Below are positions 12,131-23,659 of a DNA stretch of 64,000 bases, one piece after another. The translations under genes were made by a program, and so were the position numbers. Each line of letters starts with the position of its first letter. The first letter of the stretch is position 1. The DNA is from Loripinus fragilis (taxonomy: Eukaryota; Mollusca; Bivalvia; Lucinida; Lucinidae), in the NCBI GenBank assembly GCA_964019695.1, contig OZ026515.1:133942849-134006848 (forward strand), written 5' to 3'. The notes below the pieces were generated by a model. The model was not told the DNA's origin, made no database searches, and saw only the letters and a program-made list of their open reading frames with translations.

Positions 12131-12399
12131 TGCGACCATGCCTTTTGCGTAATTTAATTATTTGGTCCATGTGTTTCTCGATGTATTATAAATGTCCATT
12201 TTCAGTTTGGGAAGAAATGGCATATGTGATGTAGGTTGTTAAGGGTGCATATTATACCCAGTAAAAGTCACCAACATTTTAGCGAGGTGTGAATCACATG
12301 ACAACCGTTTTTGCATCCCCAGCTCTCGGGATTATAATTGCGTGTATGCTTTCCGTCACAATCAGCAATTTTTCAGTAAGTTTTGGACGCTTCCTGGGT

Positions 12400-12520
12400 T
12401 TAACCGGTATTAAGCAGAGTATAATGTGTATTGCTCAAAGACAAAATACAGAGCCCCAGAAGAGGCTCAAACCAGAAACCCATATTTCTTTAAGCTGAAC
12501 ACTCTACCACTGAGAGACTC
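12400..12520 (-). repeat. Diverged tRNA-derived SINE relic
   Basis: 'cactctaccactgag' is the complement of a tRNA A-box region. The adjoining 'tgtgtattgctcaaagacaa' and 'gcctgggtttaacc'-like parts align with the better SINE at 53690-53855. Confidence 0.45.
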
Positions 12521-12839
12521 TGCTTCTCTAAAATATCCAGTATTGTAAGGACTAAGCAGTTGAACAGACCGGTTTACACCAAGCCGTTTTCAACCCCTGC
12601 AGACTGTTGCGCATTTTGAATTAACTGAAAGTGTATTCCATGCAACAGAACAGTGGAGTTAAACAAGTCAGGGGGTGGCCTAGCATACTTCTGATTTATG
12701 TCCAATGTTCTTCCAGGAAGCATGGGGTCTTTTTAAAGATTTCTTCCCTGAGAACAAGTCTCCCTGAATATTTTATCAACTTGTAAATATAAAATCAGGA
12801 AGTGAGTTTGATCAGGAACTGCTTTAATCACACACTATA

Positions 12840-13085
12840 GACAAGCCCACAGAACCATGAGAAAGAGTCACATAGCACTAACAGCCAAAAGACATCAGCA
12901 AAATAATTGAAGCAACCAGCTCCCTGTTCCCCATCAAGATTAGTGCAAAACTAGAAGGACAAAAAGTAGTGTAAACACAGAACCCCATAGATAATGGGAG
13001 CAACAAAAACAATGAATCAACAGCAAAAGAGCCACCGCCATAGAAAGGAGAACAGCCTAAGCTACTATAACTATCAAGTGCAAAG
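12840..13085 (-). repeat. Repeat A, partial diverged copy
   Basis: The complement carries 'cttgatggggaacagggagc' and 'gtggctc'-type landmarks of repeat A. Both ends are eroded. Confidence 0.5.
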
Positions 13086-13589
13086 TCTGACTTTAATAGC
13101 AAGATTGACATTAACTTCTGGTCAGTGACTGGAGCTAAATGAGCTTATTTATCTCCTTGAAAATTAAACGTGTGTTCCAATGGCATGGGCCACGGCATAC
13201 GTCACATGCAAAGCTGTATTTTGCCCCACTCACCTACAGCCACAAGCATGCATGACCGTTGTATTCGGCGTTACCTTAAATTTCGTGGATTGTGCCTCTG
13301 TCCTTGCTTTCAGAGTATAAAAAATCTAAGCAATTGTCAGTTCATGATACAAGGTCAGTTTCAAATACATTTTCATTCATCACTTATCAAACATTTCAAA
13401 AATATCAAAAAGTACGAACCCTCTTAGTACGAAAGCTCTCATATCACATGGTACGAACCTGAACAACAAGTTTCTTTTGAAGTGTTTGACAATTTCAGCA
13501 AAGTTTATGTTTCAGTTGAAGACTTCACACTCAGTCTGGTAAATGTATACGTCGATTTGCACGTATTTACGCGTATTGCCGGTGTCCCA

Positions 13590-13750
13590 GTTTATCTTGC
13601 CCCCTGGACAGCTTGCCCCCCGGGGGGCAAGCCAACCGTGGTTGACTTGCCCCCCGGGGGGCAAGCTGTCCCTGGATATCTTGCCCCCCACCCTGGTTAT
13701 CTTCACCCCTGGGGGGCAAGCTGTCCAGGCCGGTTTATCTTGCCCCCCAC
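13590..13750. repeat. CCCCCC/GGGGGG palindromic short tandem units
   Basis: About four units of 35-45 bp centred on 'cttgccccccggggggcaag', a perfect 20-bp palindrome present twice, linked by 'ctgtcc' and 'gttatctt'. They share words with the 187-bp satellite ('gcaagctgtccaggccggtt') and look like its precursor or a condensed form. Confidence 0.7.
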
Positions 13751-13924
13751 CCAATACAAGTAAAAATATATACATGTTATTTTGTTATTTTTCTGTATCA
13801 TTTTAATGAAATCAGATCCTCCATAAGTCAAAAAGTAAGAAATTGGTGCCTGTGGGGTTAATATTGGTAAAACTTTAACATCATCTTGAATAAAAATATC
13901 AAGATTAAGTGATTTTAAGCTTAA

Positions 13925-16900
13925 TTATTTTGCTAATACTACTTATTTTAAACTATCTGAATGTGATGATGTATCAATTATAAACATAATTCAAGTCAAA
14001 TTTAGCTGTTTTCTTTGTAGTATTGTTCTGTATGCTTAGTTGCAGGGGTGGGGGGTAAGCTGTCCAGGCCAGTTTATCTTGCCCCCCACCCACCTGGGCA
14101 TCAAAGTAAAAGTATTGTGCCTAACCTACTTATTTTAAACTATCTGAATGTGAAGATGTATCAATCTAAAACATAATTCAAGTCAAATTCAGCTGATTTC
14201 TTTGTCGGATTGTTCCGTATACTTAGTTACAGGGGTGGGGGGTAAGCTGTCCAGGCCAGTTTATCTTGCCCCCACCCACCTGGGTATCAAAGTAAAAGTA
14301 TTGTGCCTATTCTTCTTATTTTAAATTATATGAATGTGAAGATGTATCAATAATAAACATAATTCAAGTCAAATTCAGCTGTTTTTTTTGTCAGATTGTT
14401 CTGTACGCTTAGTTGCAGGGGGGGGGGGGGTAAGCTGTCCAGGCCAGTTTATCTTGGCCCCCACCCACCTGAGTATCAAAGTAAAATTATTTTGCTAAGT
14501 TTTCTCATTTTAAACTATCTGAATGTGATGATGTATCAAAAATAAACATAATTCAAGTCAAATTCAGCTGTCTTTTTTGTCAGATTGTTCTGTATGCTTA
14601 GTTGATGGGGTGGGGGGTAAGCTGTCCAGGCCAGTTTATCTTGCCCCCCCCCCCCCACCCACTTGGGTATCAAAGTTAATTTATTTTGCTAATCCTACTT
14701 ATTTTAATCTATCTGATTGTGAAGATGTATCAATCTAAAACATAATTCAAATCAAATTCAGCTGATTTCTTTTTCGGATGGTTCCGTATACTTAGTCACA
14801 GGGGTGGGGGGGTTAGCTGTCCAGGCCAGTTTATCTTGCCCCCACCCACCTGGGTATCAAAGTAAAAGTATTGTGCCTATTCTTCTTATTTTAAACTATC
14901 TGAATGTGAAGATGTATCAATAATAAACATAATTCAAGTCAAATTCAGCTGTTTTCTTTGTCAGATTGTTCTGTATGCTTAGTTGCAGGGGTGGGGGGTA
15001 AGCTGTCCAGGCCAGTTTATCTTGCCCCCCACCCACTTGGGTATCACAGTAAAATTATTTTGCTTATCCTACTTATTTTAATCTATCTGATTGTGAAGAT
15101 GTATCAATCTAAAACATAATTCAAGTCAAATTCAGCTGATTTCTTTGTCGGATTGTTCCGTATACTTAGTTACAGGGTGGGGGGTAAGCTGTCCAGGCCA
15201 GTTTATCTTGACCCCCACCCACCTGAGTATCAAAGTAAAATTTTTTGGCTAAGTTTTCTCATTTTAAACTATCTGAATGTGATGATGTATCAATTATAAA
15301 CATAATTCAAGTCAAGTTTAGCTGTTTTTTTTGTCGCATTGTTCTGTATGCTTAGTTGCAGGGGTGGGGGGTAAGCTGTCCAGGCCAGTTTATCTTGCCC
15401 CCCACCCAGCTGGGCATCAAAGTAAAAGTATTGTGCCTATACTACTTATTTTAAACTATCTGAATGTGAAGATGTATCAATAATAAACATAATTCAAGTC
15501 AAATTCAGCTGTTTTCTTTGTCAGATTGTTCTGTATGCTTAGTTGTAGGGGTGGGGGGTAAGCTGTCCAGGCCAGTTTATCTTGACCCCCACCCACCTGA
15601 GTATCAAAGTAAAATTATTTTGCTAAGTGTCTCATTTTGAAACTATCTGAATGTGATGATGTATCAATTATAAACATAATTCAAGTCAAATTCAGCTGTT
15701 TTCTTTGTCGCATTGTTCCGTATACTTAGTTGCAGGGGTGGGGGGTAAGCTGTCCAGGCCAGTTTATCTTGCCCCCCCAACCCACCTGGGCATCAAAGTT
15801 AAAGTATTGTGCCTATACTACTTATTTTAAACTATCTGAATGTGAAGATGTATCAATAATAAACATAATTCAAGTCAAATTCAGCTGTTTTCTTTGTCAG
15901 ATTGTTCTGTTTGCTTAGTTGTAGGGGTGGGGGGTAAGCTGTCTAGGCCAGTTTATCTTGACCCCCACCCACCAGACTATCAAAGTAAAATTATTTTGCT
16001 AAGTTTCTCATTTTGAAAGTATTTGAATGTGATGATGTATCAATTATAAACATAATTTAAGTCAAATTCAGCTGTCTTCTTTGTCACATTGTTCTGTATG
16101 CTTAGTTACATTGGTGGGGGGTAAGCTGTCCAGGCCAGTTTATCTTGACCCCCACCCACCTGAGTATCAAAGTAAAATTTTTTTGCTAAGTTTTCTCATT
16201 TGAAACTATATGAATGTATGATGTTTCAATTATAAACATAATTCAAGTAAAATTCAGCTGTTTTCTTTGTCGGATTGTTCTGTATGCTTAGTTGCATGGG
16301 TGGGGGGTAAGCTGTCCAGGCCAGTTTATCTTGCCCCCCACCCACCTGGGTATCAAAGTAAAAGTATTGTGCCTATTCTTCTTATTTTAAACTATCTGAA
16401 TGTGAAGATGTATCAATTATAAACATAATTCAAGTGAAATTCAGCTGTTTTCTTTGTCGGATTGTTCCGTATACTTAGTTACAGGGGTGGGGGGTAAGCT
16501 GTCCAGGCCAGTTTATCTTACCCCCACCCACTTGGGTATCACAGTAAAATTATTTTGCTAATTCTACTTATTTTAAACTATCTGAATGTGATGATGTATC
16601 AATTATAAACATAATTCAGGTCAAATTCAGCTGTTTTCTTTGTCTGATTGTTCTGTATGCTTAGTGGCATGGGTGGGGGGTAAGCTGTCCAGGCCAGTTT
16701 ATCTTGCCCCCCACCCACCTGGGTATCAAAGTACAAGTATTGTGCCTATTCTTCTTATTTCAAACTATCTGAATGTGAAGATGTATCAATAATAAACATA
16801 ATTCAAGTCAAATTCAGCTGTTTTCTTTGTCAGATTGTTCTGTATGCTTAGTTGCAGGGGTGGGGGGTAAGCTGTCCAGGCCAGTTTATCTTGCCCCCCA

Positions 16901-17370
16901 CCCACTTGGGTATCAAAGTAAAATTATTTTGCTAATTCTACTTATTTTAAATTATCTGATTGTGAAGATGTATCAATTATAAACATAATTCAAGTGAAAT
17001 TCAGCTGATTTCTTTGTCGGATTGTTTTGTATACTTAGTTACAGGGGTGGGGGGTAAGCTATCCAGGCCAGTTTATCTTGCCCCCCACCCACCTGGGTAT
17101 CAAATTAAAATTATCTTGCTAATTCTACTTATTTTAATCTATCTGATTGTTAAGATGTATCAATTTAAAACATAATTCAAGTGAAATTCAGCTGTTTTCT
17201 TTGTCGGATTGTTCCGTATACTTAGTTACAGGGGTGGGGGGTAAGCTGTCCAGGCCAGTTTATCTTGACCCCCACCCACCTGATTATCAAAGTAAAATTA
17301 TTTTGCTAATTTACTTATTTTAAACTATCTGAATGTGAAAATGTATCAATTATAAACATAATTCAAGTCA
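13925..17370 (+). repeat. 187-bp satellite, forward array (~18 units)
   Basis: The core 'taagctgtccaggccagttt' recurs about every 187 bp (for example at about 14056, 14243, 14430 and 14618, and on to 17240). Each unit has an AT-rich part ('atgtatcaat', 'cataattcaagtcaaattca') and a GGGGTGGGGGG ... CCCCCCACCC part that can fold as a hairpin. Units differ by a few percent, and two variant types (endings 'cacctgggtatc' and 'cacctgagtatc') are intermixed. Confidence 0.9.
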
Positions 17371-18215
17371 CATTCAGATAGTTTAAAATGAGAAAACTTA
17401 GCAAAAAAATTTACTTTGATACTCAGGTGGGTGAGGGTCAAGATAAACTGGCCTGGACAGCTTACCTCCCACCCCTGTAACTAAGTATACGGAACAATCC
17501 AACAAAGAAATCAGCTGAATTTGACTTGAATTATGTTTTAGATTGTTGCATCTTCACAATCAGATAGATTAAAATAAGTTGAATTAGCAAAATAATTTTA
17601 CTGTGATACCCAAGTGGGTGGGGGTAAGATAAACTGGCCTGGACAGCTTACCCCCCACCCCTGTAACTAAGTATAAGGAACAATCCGACAAAGAAAACAG
17701 CTGAATTTCACTTGAATTATGTTTATAATTGATACATCTTCACATTCAAATAGTTTAAAATAAGTAGAATTAGCAAAATAATTTTACTTTGATACCCAAG
17801 TGGGTGGGGGGCAAGATAAACTGGCCTGGACAGCTTACCCCCCACCCCTGCAACTAAGCATACAGAACAATGCGACGAAGGAAACAGCTGAATTTGACTT
17901 GAATTATGTTTATAATTGGTACATCATCACATTCACATAGTTTTAAATGAGAAAACTTAGCAAAAAAATTTTACTTTGATACTCAGGTGGGTGGGGGGCA
18001 AGATAAACTGACCTTGACAGCTTACCCCCACCCCTGTAACTAAGTATACAGAACAATCCGACAAAGAAATCAGCTGAATTTGACTTTTATTATGTAATAG
18101 ATTGATACATCTTCACAACCAGATAGATTAAAATAAGTAGAATTAGCAAAATAATTTTACTTTGATTCCCAAGTGGGTGGGGGGCAAGATAAACTGATCT
18201 GGATGATCGGTACTC
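17371..18215 (-). repeat. 187-bp satellite, inverted array (4-5 units)
   Basis: From about 17371 the same monomer continues on the opposite strand: 'aactggcctggacagcttac' at about 17446, 17632, 17819 and, changed, 18006. The switch occurs inside a monomer at 'aagtcacattcagatag' with no spacer. Confidence 0.88.
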
Positions 18216-18406
18216 GAATCTATTCCTAAATGCTTACATAAATCGCCATGCACATACTGAATACTTAAAAATGATCTAATTCTAAAGTCCTTAAGGCATA
18301 TGGCATGTTTTTCAAAATAGTATTAACACCAATATCTATCACTTCCGGACTATGAAGTACCGGCAATACGCGTAAATACCAGCAAATCGACGTATACATT
18401 TACCAG

Positions 18407-18777
18407 TGTGGATTTGACAGTTAAAAGAATGCATGTAGAACCGGATAGGCCACTTTTCAAGTCCGATGAACGTATTCTTATATTTTTTAAAAGTGATAGT
18501 TTCTACCTACCGTCCGTCAAAACACAAAAAATGGCGGCGAATCCATTGAAAAAGACCGAAATTCGGCGTGAAATGACCGATGTTTCGGCGTTTCGACCGT
18601 TCTTCCAGTGTTACGGCTGGACGCTGTGCTACTGTACAGTTGTAACAGCTTGAAGCTTAGTGACATGTATAAGAAAGCATTACATTCGTGAGTAACATGA
18701 TTGAGAATAAAATTGACAGCTGTTGATATGTTTCTTTCTTAAGGTGGAGACCTACTGAACGGCATATGTTAAAAATA
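18407..18777. other. Non-coding, nothing recognised
   Basis: An 81-codon open frame (18408-18653) has somewhat higher GC but no family features. I do not call it a gene. Confidence 0.35.
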
Positions 18778-18970
18778 CAGTATAACCTATTTATAACGGC
18801 CCTCAAAATAGACAAAACAAAGATCTTAATGACAAATGGTAACTTAATGAAGGTCGAAAGAATATCCCCTTGGAGCATTCTGCAATAATTTTGACCTGCA
18901 TTAAGCGATAATTGGTCTTAAAAAACAATTTTCTGTCTTTTTGAAAGTGGCCGTTTTCACAGGTTTTACG
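18778..18970. mobile_element. CAGT...AAACCT MITE, diverged
   Basis: Ends resemble 'cagtataacct' and 'aggttttacgg'. The interior contains 'ggagcattctgcaataattt' and 'gacctgcattaagc' as in the copy at 4362. Confidence 0.6.
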
Positions 18971-19231
18971 GCACGTTCTTTTTAAGGGCAGAAGCATGTT
19001 TTTGTGTATTAGCGTTCGGCAGGTCCTGGGGTAGATGTTAAAAATGGAGGGGGGAGCCAACGCCAATGTATTGAAAAATCATGTTCGGTCGCAATTATTG
19101 CATAATGTAGCGAAATATTCATCAACACTTGCGACATTGTCCCCATTTCGCAGTCCAGACGTGGCTGGACGCTTCAGTCTTTTTGATCCATCTCTTCTAG
19201 GGGGAATCAAAATGCGAGAGCAATTACTTAC

Positions 19232-19313
19232 CGCATAGGCGGCAATCGAAAATGCTCTTAACAATCGACGAACGCGGATCAAAATCGCCAGAAACAGTGT
19301 TTTCGATTGCCAT
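19232..19313 (-). other. Candidate isolated first exon (weak)
   Basis: On the minus strand an ATG at 19313 opens 27 codons ('MAIENTVSGDFDPRSSIVKS' onward) ending at a good splice donor, ATGCG|GTAAGT (GT at 19231-19230). The region is richer in CpG than its surroundings. I cannot find a following exon, so this may be chance. Confidence 0.2.
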
Positions 19314-19564
19314 TTGACGCCAGTCGGGCAACAAAGGCAATCGAACACTCTGTTCAAACGATTTTTGATCTACGTTTGTACGTTAGTAAAAGAAAATTAT
19401 CTGCATTTTGCAGAATTTGAAAATATACCAGTTAATTAACATCTTTTCTGGAACTAGTCAGAGCTGAAGTTGTAGCTTGTGGTATAAAGTAATAAGGGAA
19501 AATCTTGACGTTTTCACACCAAAAAAGTATTTTTAAGTATTTTAATGGCATGTGATAAATAGAA

Positions 19565-19700
19565 TCTAACATACGTGCTCCTGTATTATTGAATTTATTA
19601 AACTGGTTGCGAAAAAAAGATAAGCCTCGCATTTTATCTCTTTTTCCCAACTTATTTAAAAAATTCAATAAATAATGAGCACCAATGTAAGGTCCTTTAT
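19565..19700. mobile_element. Foldback MITE, 'TTATTGAATTTAT' family
   Basis: 'cgtgctcctgtattattgaa' faces the complement 'ttcaataaataatgagcacc' around a 'gaaaaaaagataa...ttatctctttttc' stem. Other members are at 19905-20025, 48525-48590 (half) and 56190-56340. Confidence 0.65.
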
Positions 19701-19904
19701 ATATCGTTTATCCATACATGTAATTTTTGTAAAAAGCGTTAGCTTGAATAGTCTATTTAATTCCATATTGAACAACAGCTGCAAATTATAATTCTGAAGA
19801 AAAAAAAACTGTGATAGGACTTAAAGTGGAGAATTATACTACAGCGATAAGACAGTGTATTTGAAGCTGTAAGTATATGTTTTGGAAATAGAGAATCTTA
19901 AATG

Positions 19905-20025
19905 AGTGCTCACGATTTATTGAATTTATTAAATGAGTTTAAGAAAAGCGATATGATAGGCTTTATCGCTGTTTTTGAAACGAGTTTGATAAATTCAATA
20001 ATACATAAGCACGAATGTTAGACTC
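19905..20025. mobile_element. Foldback MITE, second copy of the same family
   Basis: 'gagtgctcacgatttattga' and 'aattcaataatacataagca' form the arms. The inner stem is 'gcgatatgataggctttatcgc'-like. Confidence 0.6.
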
Positions 20026-20332
20026 GGTTTATCATATGACATTAAGATTGTTTTAAAATCTCATTTCTGGCGTAAAAAGTTAAGATTTTTATTATCGTTT
20101 AAGCAACGTTATTATGAACGTCGTTCCATAACGTAAACCAATAGTGTTTTATCGGTTTTTAGTAAGCATGGCGTAATTTCACTTCCAGACGCGGCGTCAT
20201 GTGATAATTAAGAAATTGATTCGCACTCGCAGTATTGTGTTGGTTAATATACCACTTGCTGGAGGTCAGTCATTAAAGTTAATATATTTATCCACTTACG
20301 ACTGACTGACAGACAGTAATACATGTATATTA

Positions 20333-22870
20333 AGCCTCGGTCACATGAGGGCTTAGGACCATGTTGCGACCTGTGTAAGACCAGTCACGTGGTAAAATCG
20401 CAAGTAGATCTCATACGAGCGCGCGACAGGTCTTAGTGATTGGGAACAGCAATATTAACAAAATAGGTTCCAGAGAGGTCTTTGAGCATTTTCATGAACC
20501 TGGTTCTGCAGTAGATGGTAGCAGCAGATGTATACATGTCTTTAAAATCGTTTTAATGCTTGCACAAGTAGACAGGATAAAATTGCAATAATAAGGTGCA
20601 AGACTGTCGCACGCTGGTTTTAATTGACCGGGAGTGATCGTGCGAGTAAAAAGCATGAAAATGGGCGGGGCGGAGAGTTTTGAACATGTCCAAAAACCTG
20701 CGACCGCGATTCAAGATCACAGGTATGATAGTAAACTGGTATCAGACAAGTAAATAAAGCAATATCAAATATGTAAACCTCCACCACGACTGTACCAATA
20801 TCTTCAAAAATGTCTGATATATACTTTATTATAGACAATGGGGCTGTAATAAAGTACCAAATATATATGAGTCATGACACGTGATTTCCAACAATGTGGC
20901 ACTTTGATATATGTGTAGACTCATACGAGCCTGTGCAGCCTCCTTTGAAGCTAAAAAACTCCAAATGGTGTTTGGTCAGTAGCTCAACAGTCATAGAATA
21001 TTCTAGCGACTAGCAATGGCTCTGATCGGACTGCGCGTATGCGTAGGTTGGTCTGAGCCTTTGCTGGTCGCACATACCACATTGTTGGAAATCCCATGTC
21101 ACGGCTCATATGTGTTTAATAGTTAGAAGTCTTGGACACGTGGTCTTAAACCAGACTTATTTTATGGTAGTGTTTCATGACATATGGTGTGTGTGCTGCG
21201 TGTACATACGCAATCTTCAACATAACATTGATTCTATCTATCGTACTCAAAGCATCTAGGAAAGAGATTTTGGTATTTCACATACGTGAACAGCTAAGGC
21301 TCAGACAAGCCCGCACTTTTGAGACAAAAACGCCGGGTTTGGTCTCGATCCAAACTGTTTGGCACTTAAACATCGTTATTGTTGAAAGATTGTTTTAGAA
21401 ACAGTTAATCTGAAAACACCTCGAGATAACAAAATGTCCTGATTTTTTTTTTTTTTACCATGCGGCTAAGATCAACCGCACCAGAGCTTTCGTGACTAGG
21501 TTTTGAAGTATGAACGTGACGGTAGAATCAGATCAAAACATGGATAATGCAGTCCCACTGGAAAGTTATGCAGTGCAATAGTGTGGCTTTCGTGACGCGG
21601 TTCATAGTACATTTATATCATATTCAGAAAAAAGAATAGCAACCTATCATCTACTTTACGTAGGGAGTAGGTCAATAGGGGTCGAGGTCATCCTCCATTA
21701 ACCTTACAATTAAGCCATGCAATGTCATTCATAACCTCTTACGATACTTTGGTATAAAATGTCTGAACTGTAAGAGAGCCAAAATTATAAAGCCTTCGGA
21801 GACAACATGTTAAAACGCAAGATTACAAAAATCAAGTATCAACTCAAGAAAAATAAATCTTTACATGCTGGGGAAAGAGTGTCGCCTTCTGATTTTCTTC
21901 AAAATGACATTTTTTAGAAAAATAACAAAAAAAATCAGGAATACCTCAGTCAGGATCAAACAGTTTGGATCCAGATCAGGTTCGATGTCAGTGATTTTAT
22001 TTGGCTATTTTTAACGCCTTATATGGGAGTCATTCCCAATCAAAAAATGTCCTTTTTCCCAATTTCATGTATTTTAGTACTTATTTTCCCATTTTTTATT
22101 ATATATTTTCCCAAAATCCCAAAATAAAATTCACTGGATGTGATTATTGGGCCCGATCTTGGTCTAAACTGTTTACGAGAAAATTTAATGTCAAGCCTCA
22201 TCTCGATCCAAAACTGGTTTTGGTTGACACTAGCAGATAGAGTTTCTTATTTTTTTGCGGCATTCTATTTGTTTTAACCCTGTATTCACTAAATGGATTC
22301 TTCCTCCTGATTAGATGCATTACTTTTGGAACGGTCCACATAATATATATTAGAGGGGTCACAGCTTATAATTTCAAAATAAAATTACATTTCTTTCTCT
22401 TTGTCATACATGTAGCAAGCAGTGTAGACCCTGATGAAATGCGTTATTTCGTCTAGGTCTTCACTGTTTGCCAGACGGTACGCATTTATACGTCACCAGT
22501 ATAAATGGTTCATCAATTATTTTCCTGAAAAAATATATTTGTCTGCTGATATGATAACGGTGCTAAATATGTATCCCCAAAAATCGGTCCTTGTGTCTAT
22601 TTTCATAATGTGTGAGTCTCACATATACGGAGGTTCAAATCTTCGCTGCTCGCTTTTGCGATTAAGATAATAAATTCATGAGTTGGGTCACATGACCGTT
22701 CTGATTATATCACAACCAATCATAGAATGCATTTTTCCAAATAACATTAACGGTAGGTCGTAAATAAATCCCAAAGACTGGTCCTTAGTAGCCGCGACAA
22801 GTCTTACATCTCCAAGATTCGTGACTAATCGCGCGATTCAGTGATCGCGCAATCCCGTGTGACCAAGGCT
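20333..22870. mobile_element. PIF/Harbinger-like non-autonomous element (2.54 kb)
   Basis: The left end 'AGCCTCGGTCACATG' and right end (complement 'AGCCTTGGTCACACG') form imperfect terminal inverted repeats, with further subterminal similarity ('gcgcgacaggtcttag' against 'gccgcgacaagtcttac'). A 3-bp duplication TTA flanks it (20330-20332, 22871-22873), which is typical of PIF/Harbinger. No transposase frame is visible. A separate MITE is nested at 20869-21107. Confidence 0.6.
20869..21107 (-). mobile_element. MITE with GAGCCGCGACATG-type ends, ATAT target duplication
   Basis: The ends 'gagtcatgacacgtgatttc' and 'aatcccatgtcacggctc' are inverted repeats. ATAT lies on both sides (20865-20868, 21108-21111). 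The interior is the complement of the copy at 62451-62687. Confidence 0.8.
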
Positions 22871-23139
22871 TTAACCAACAAATCACTGCCAGTGCTAATT
22901 TATTTTGATGCTAACACACAAAAAGATTATAAAATAAGAACGAATCCTTAAGAGGCTATAATGTTTCCGCTATCTTGAACAGAGTGTAGGAATTTCCTGT
23001 AGCTCTTGTTTGGACTGAAACGCGTATTTTTTGCGTCCTTCAATTTGAAAGTCCATTTCTTGTAAAAATGAAGTTATGCCGTCTATCGTGATTACGTTAC
23101 TATAGGAATGAATTTTATTTTTGTGGATTTTATCAATGC

Positions 23140-23659
23140 CAAGAGGTGCAGCTGTTGCAAACATTTATGTTGTAAATCAACTATTAAATCTAACGTTAAT
23201 GGTAGACAATTTTCTGTAATTACTAATTCTGATCTTGATTGAAAATCAACTGATGTTATTTATGTTTTATCTTGAGAAGAGAAAGATTGTGGCATGCAAT
23301 ATGTTGGCCAAACTTGTAGATTTCTAAAAGCTAGATTTCCTGAGCACCATCGTCGAACAAAAAAGCCTCGCAAAAATGATAATTTTCTTTATAGGCATTT
23401 CAAACAAACTAATCACTCTACTAGCAGTATTTCTATTCAGCTTGTCGAAAAGATTACATATGGGGATAATTCCACTAAAAGATATAGAAATATTCTTAGG
23501 CATGAATTAGAACTAAAGTGGATAAAATTATTACAAACACCACATCCATTTGGTTTTAATGATAATATTTACCATGAGGGTATCATTTCTAGATTACCTG
23601 ATTTTGATGTTTTTTGCTCTTTTAGATATACGAAAACGCAACAACCGATCTCATGGTAA
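23140..23659 (+). pseudogene. Naiad endonuclease (GIY-YIG) segment
   Basis: The frame contains a cysteine-rich lead ('AKRCSCCKHLCCKST') and then 'STDVIYVLS' followed by a TGA. After that come 'DCGMQYVGQT' (the YVG of GIY-YIG), 'FLYRHFKQTNHS', 'ELKWIKLLQTPHPFGFN' and 'HEGIISRLPDFDVF', which is the C-terminal block of PLE endonucleases with its conserved His and Asn. Two TGA codons (23240-23242 and 23273-23275) fall where I expect conserved cysteines. A TAA at 23063-23065 and a frameshift near 23625 indicate decay. The endonuclease lies upstream of the reverse transcriptase, the permuted order of Naiad/Chlamys Penelope-like elements. Confidence 0.8.

Larger units (their letters stand above)
13536..18406. 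mobile_element. TIR-bounded satellite-carrying element (~4.87 kb)
   Basis: 48-bp terminal inverted repeats (13536-13583 and 18359-18406) begin 'ctggtaaatgtatacgtcga' and differ at about two positions. Between them lie GC-rich palindromic units (13590-13750), a forward array of a 187-bp satellite (about 13925-17370) and an inverted array (about 17371-18215), then about 140 bp of unique sequence. There is no coding capacity; open frames rich in 'PPGG' are read-through of the C/G tracts. I could not find a clean target duplication. The structure fits a non-autonomous DNA transposon that has amplified an internal tandem repeat. Confidence 0.7.

Noticed and set aside
13482..13806. Overlapping frames encoding Pro/Gly-rich 'PPGG' peptides on both strands
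   Set aside because: They are translations of the C/G-tract palindromes at the edge of the satellite and occur in several frames at once.
14000..18200. CRISPR-like regular spacing
   Set aside because: The whole 187-bp unit is repeated with no variable spacers. It is a satellite in a eukaryotic genome.
13536..18406. Helitron origin for the satellite element
   Set aside because: Long terminal inverted repeats are present and no Helitron 3' hairpin-CTRR end is visible.
18408..18653. 81-codon frame with higher GC
   Set aside because: No start context, domain or homologous copy seen; insufficient evidence for a gene.
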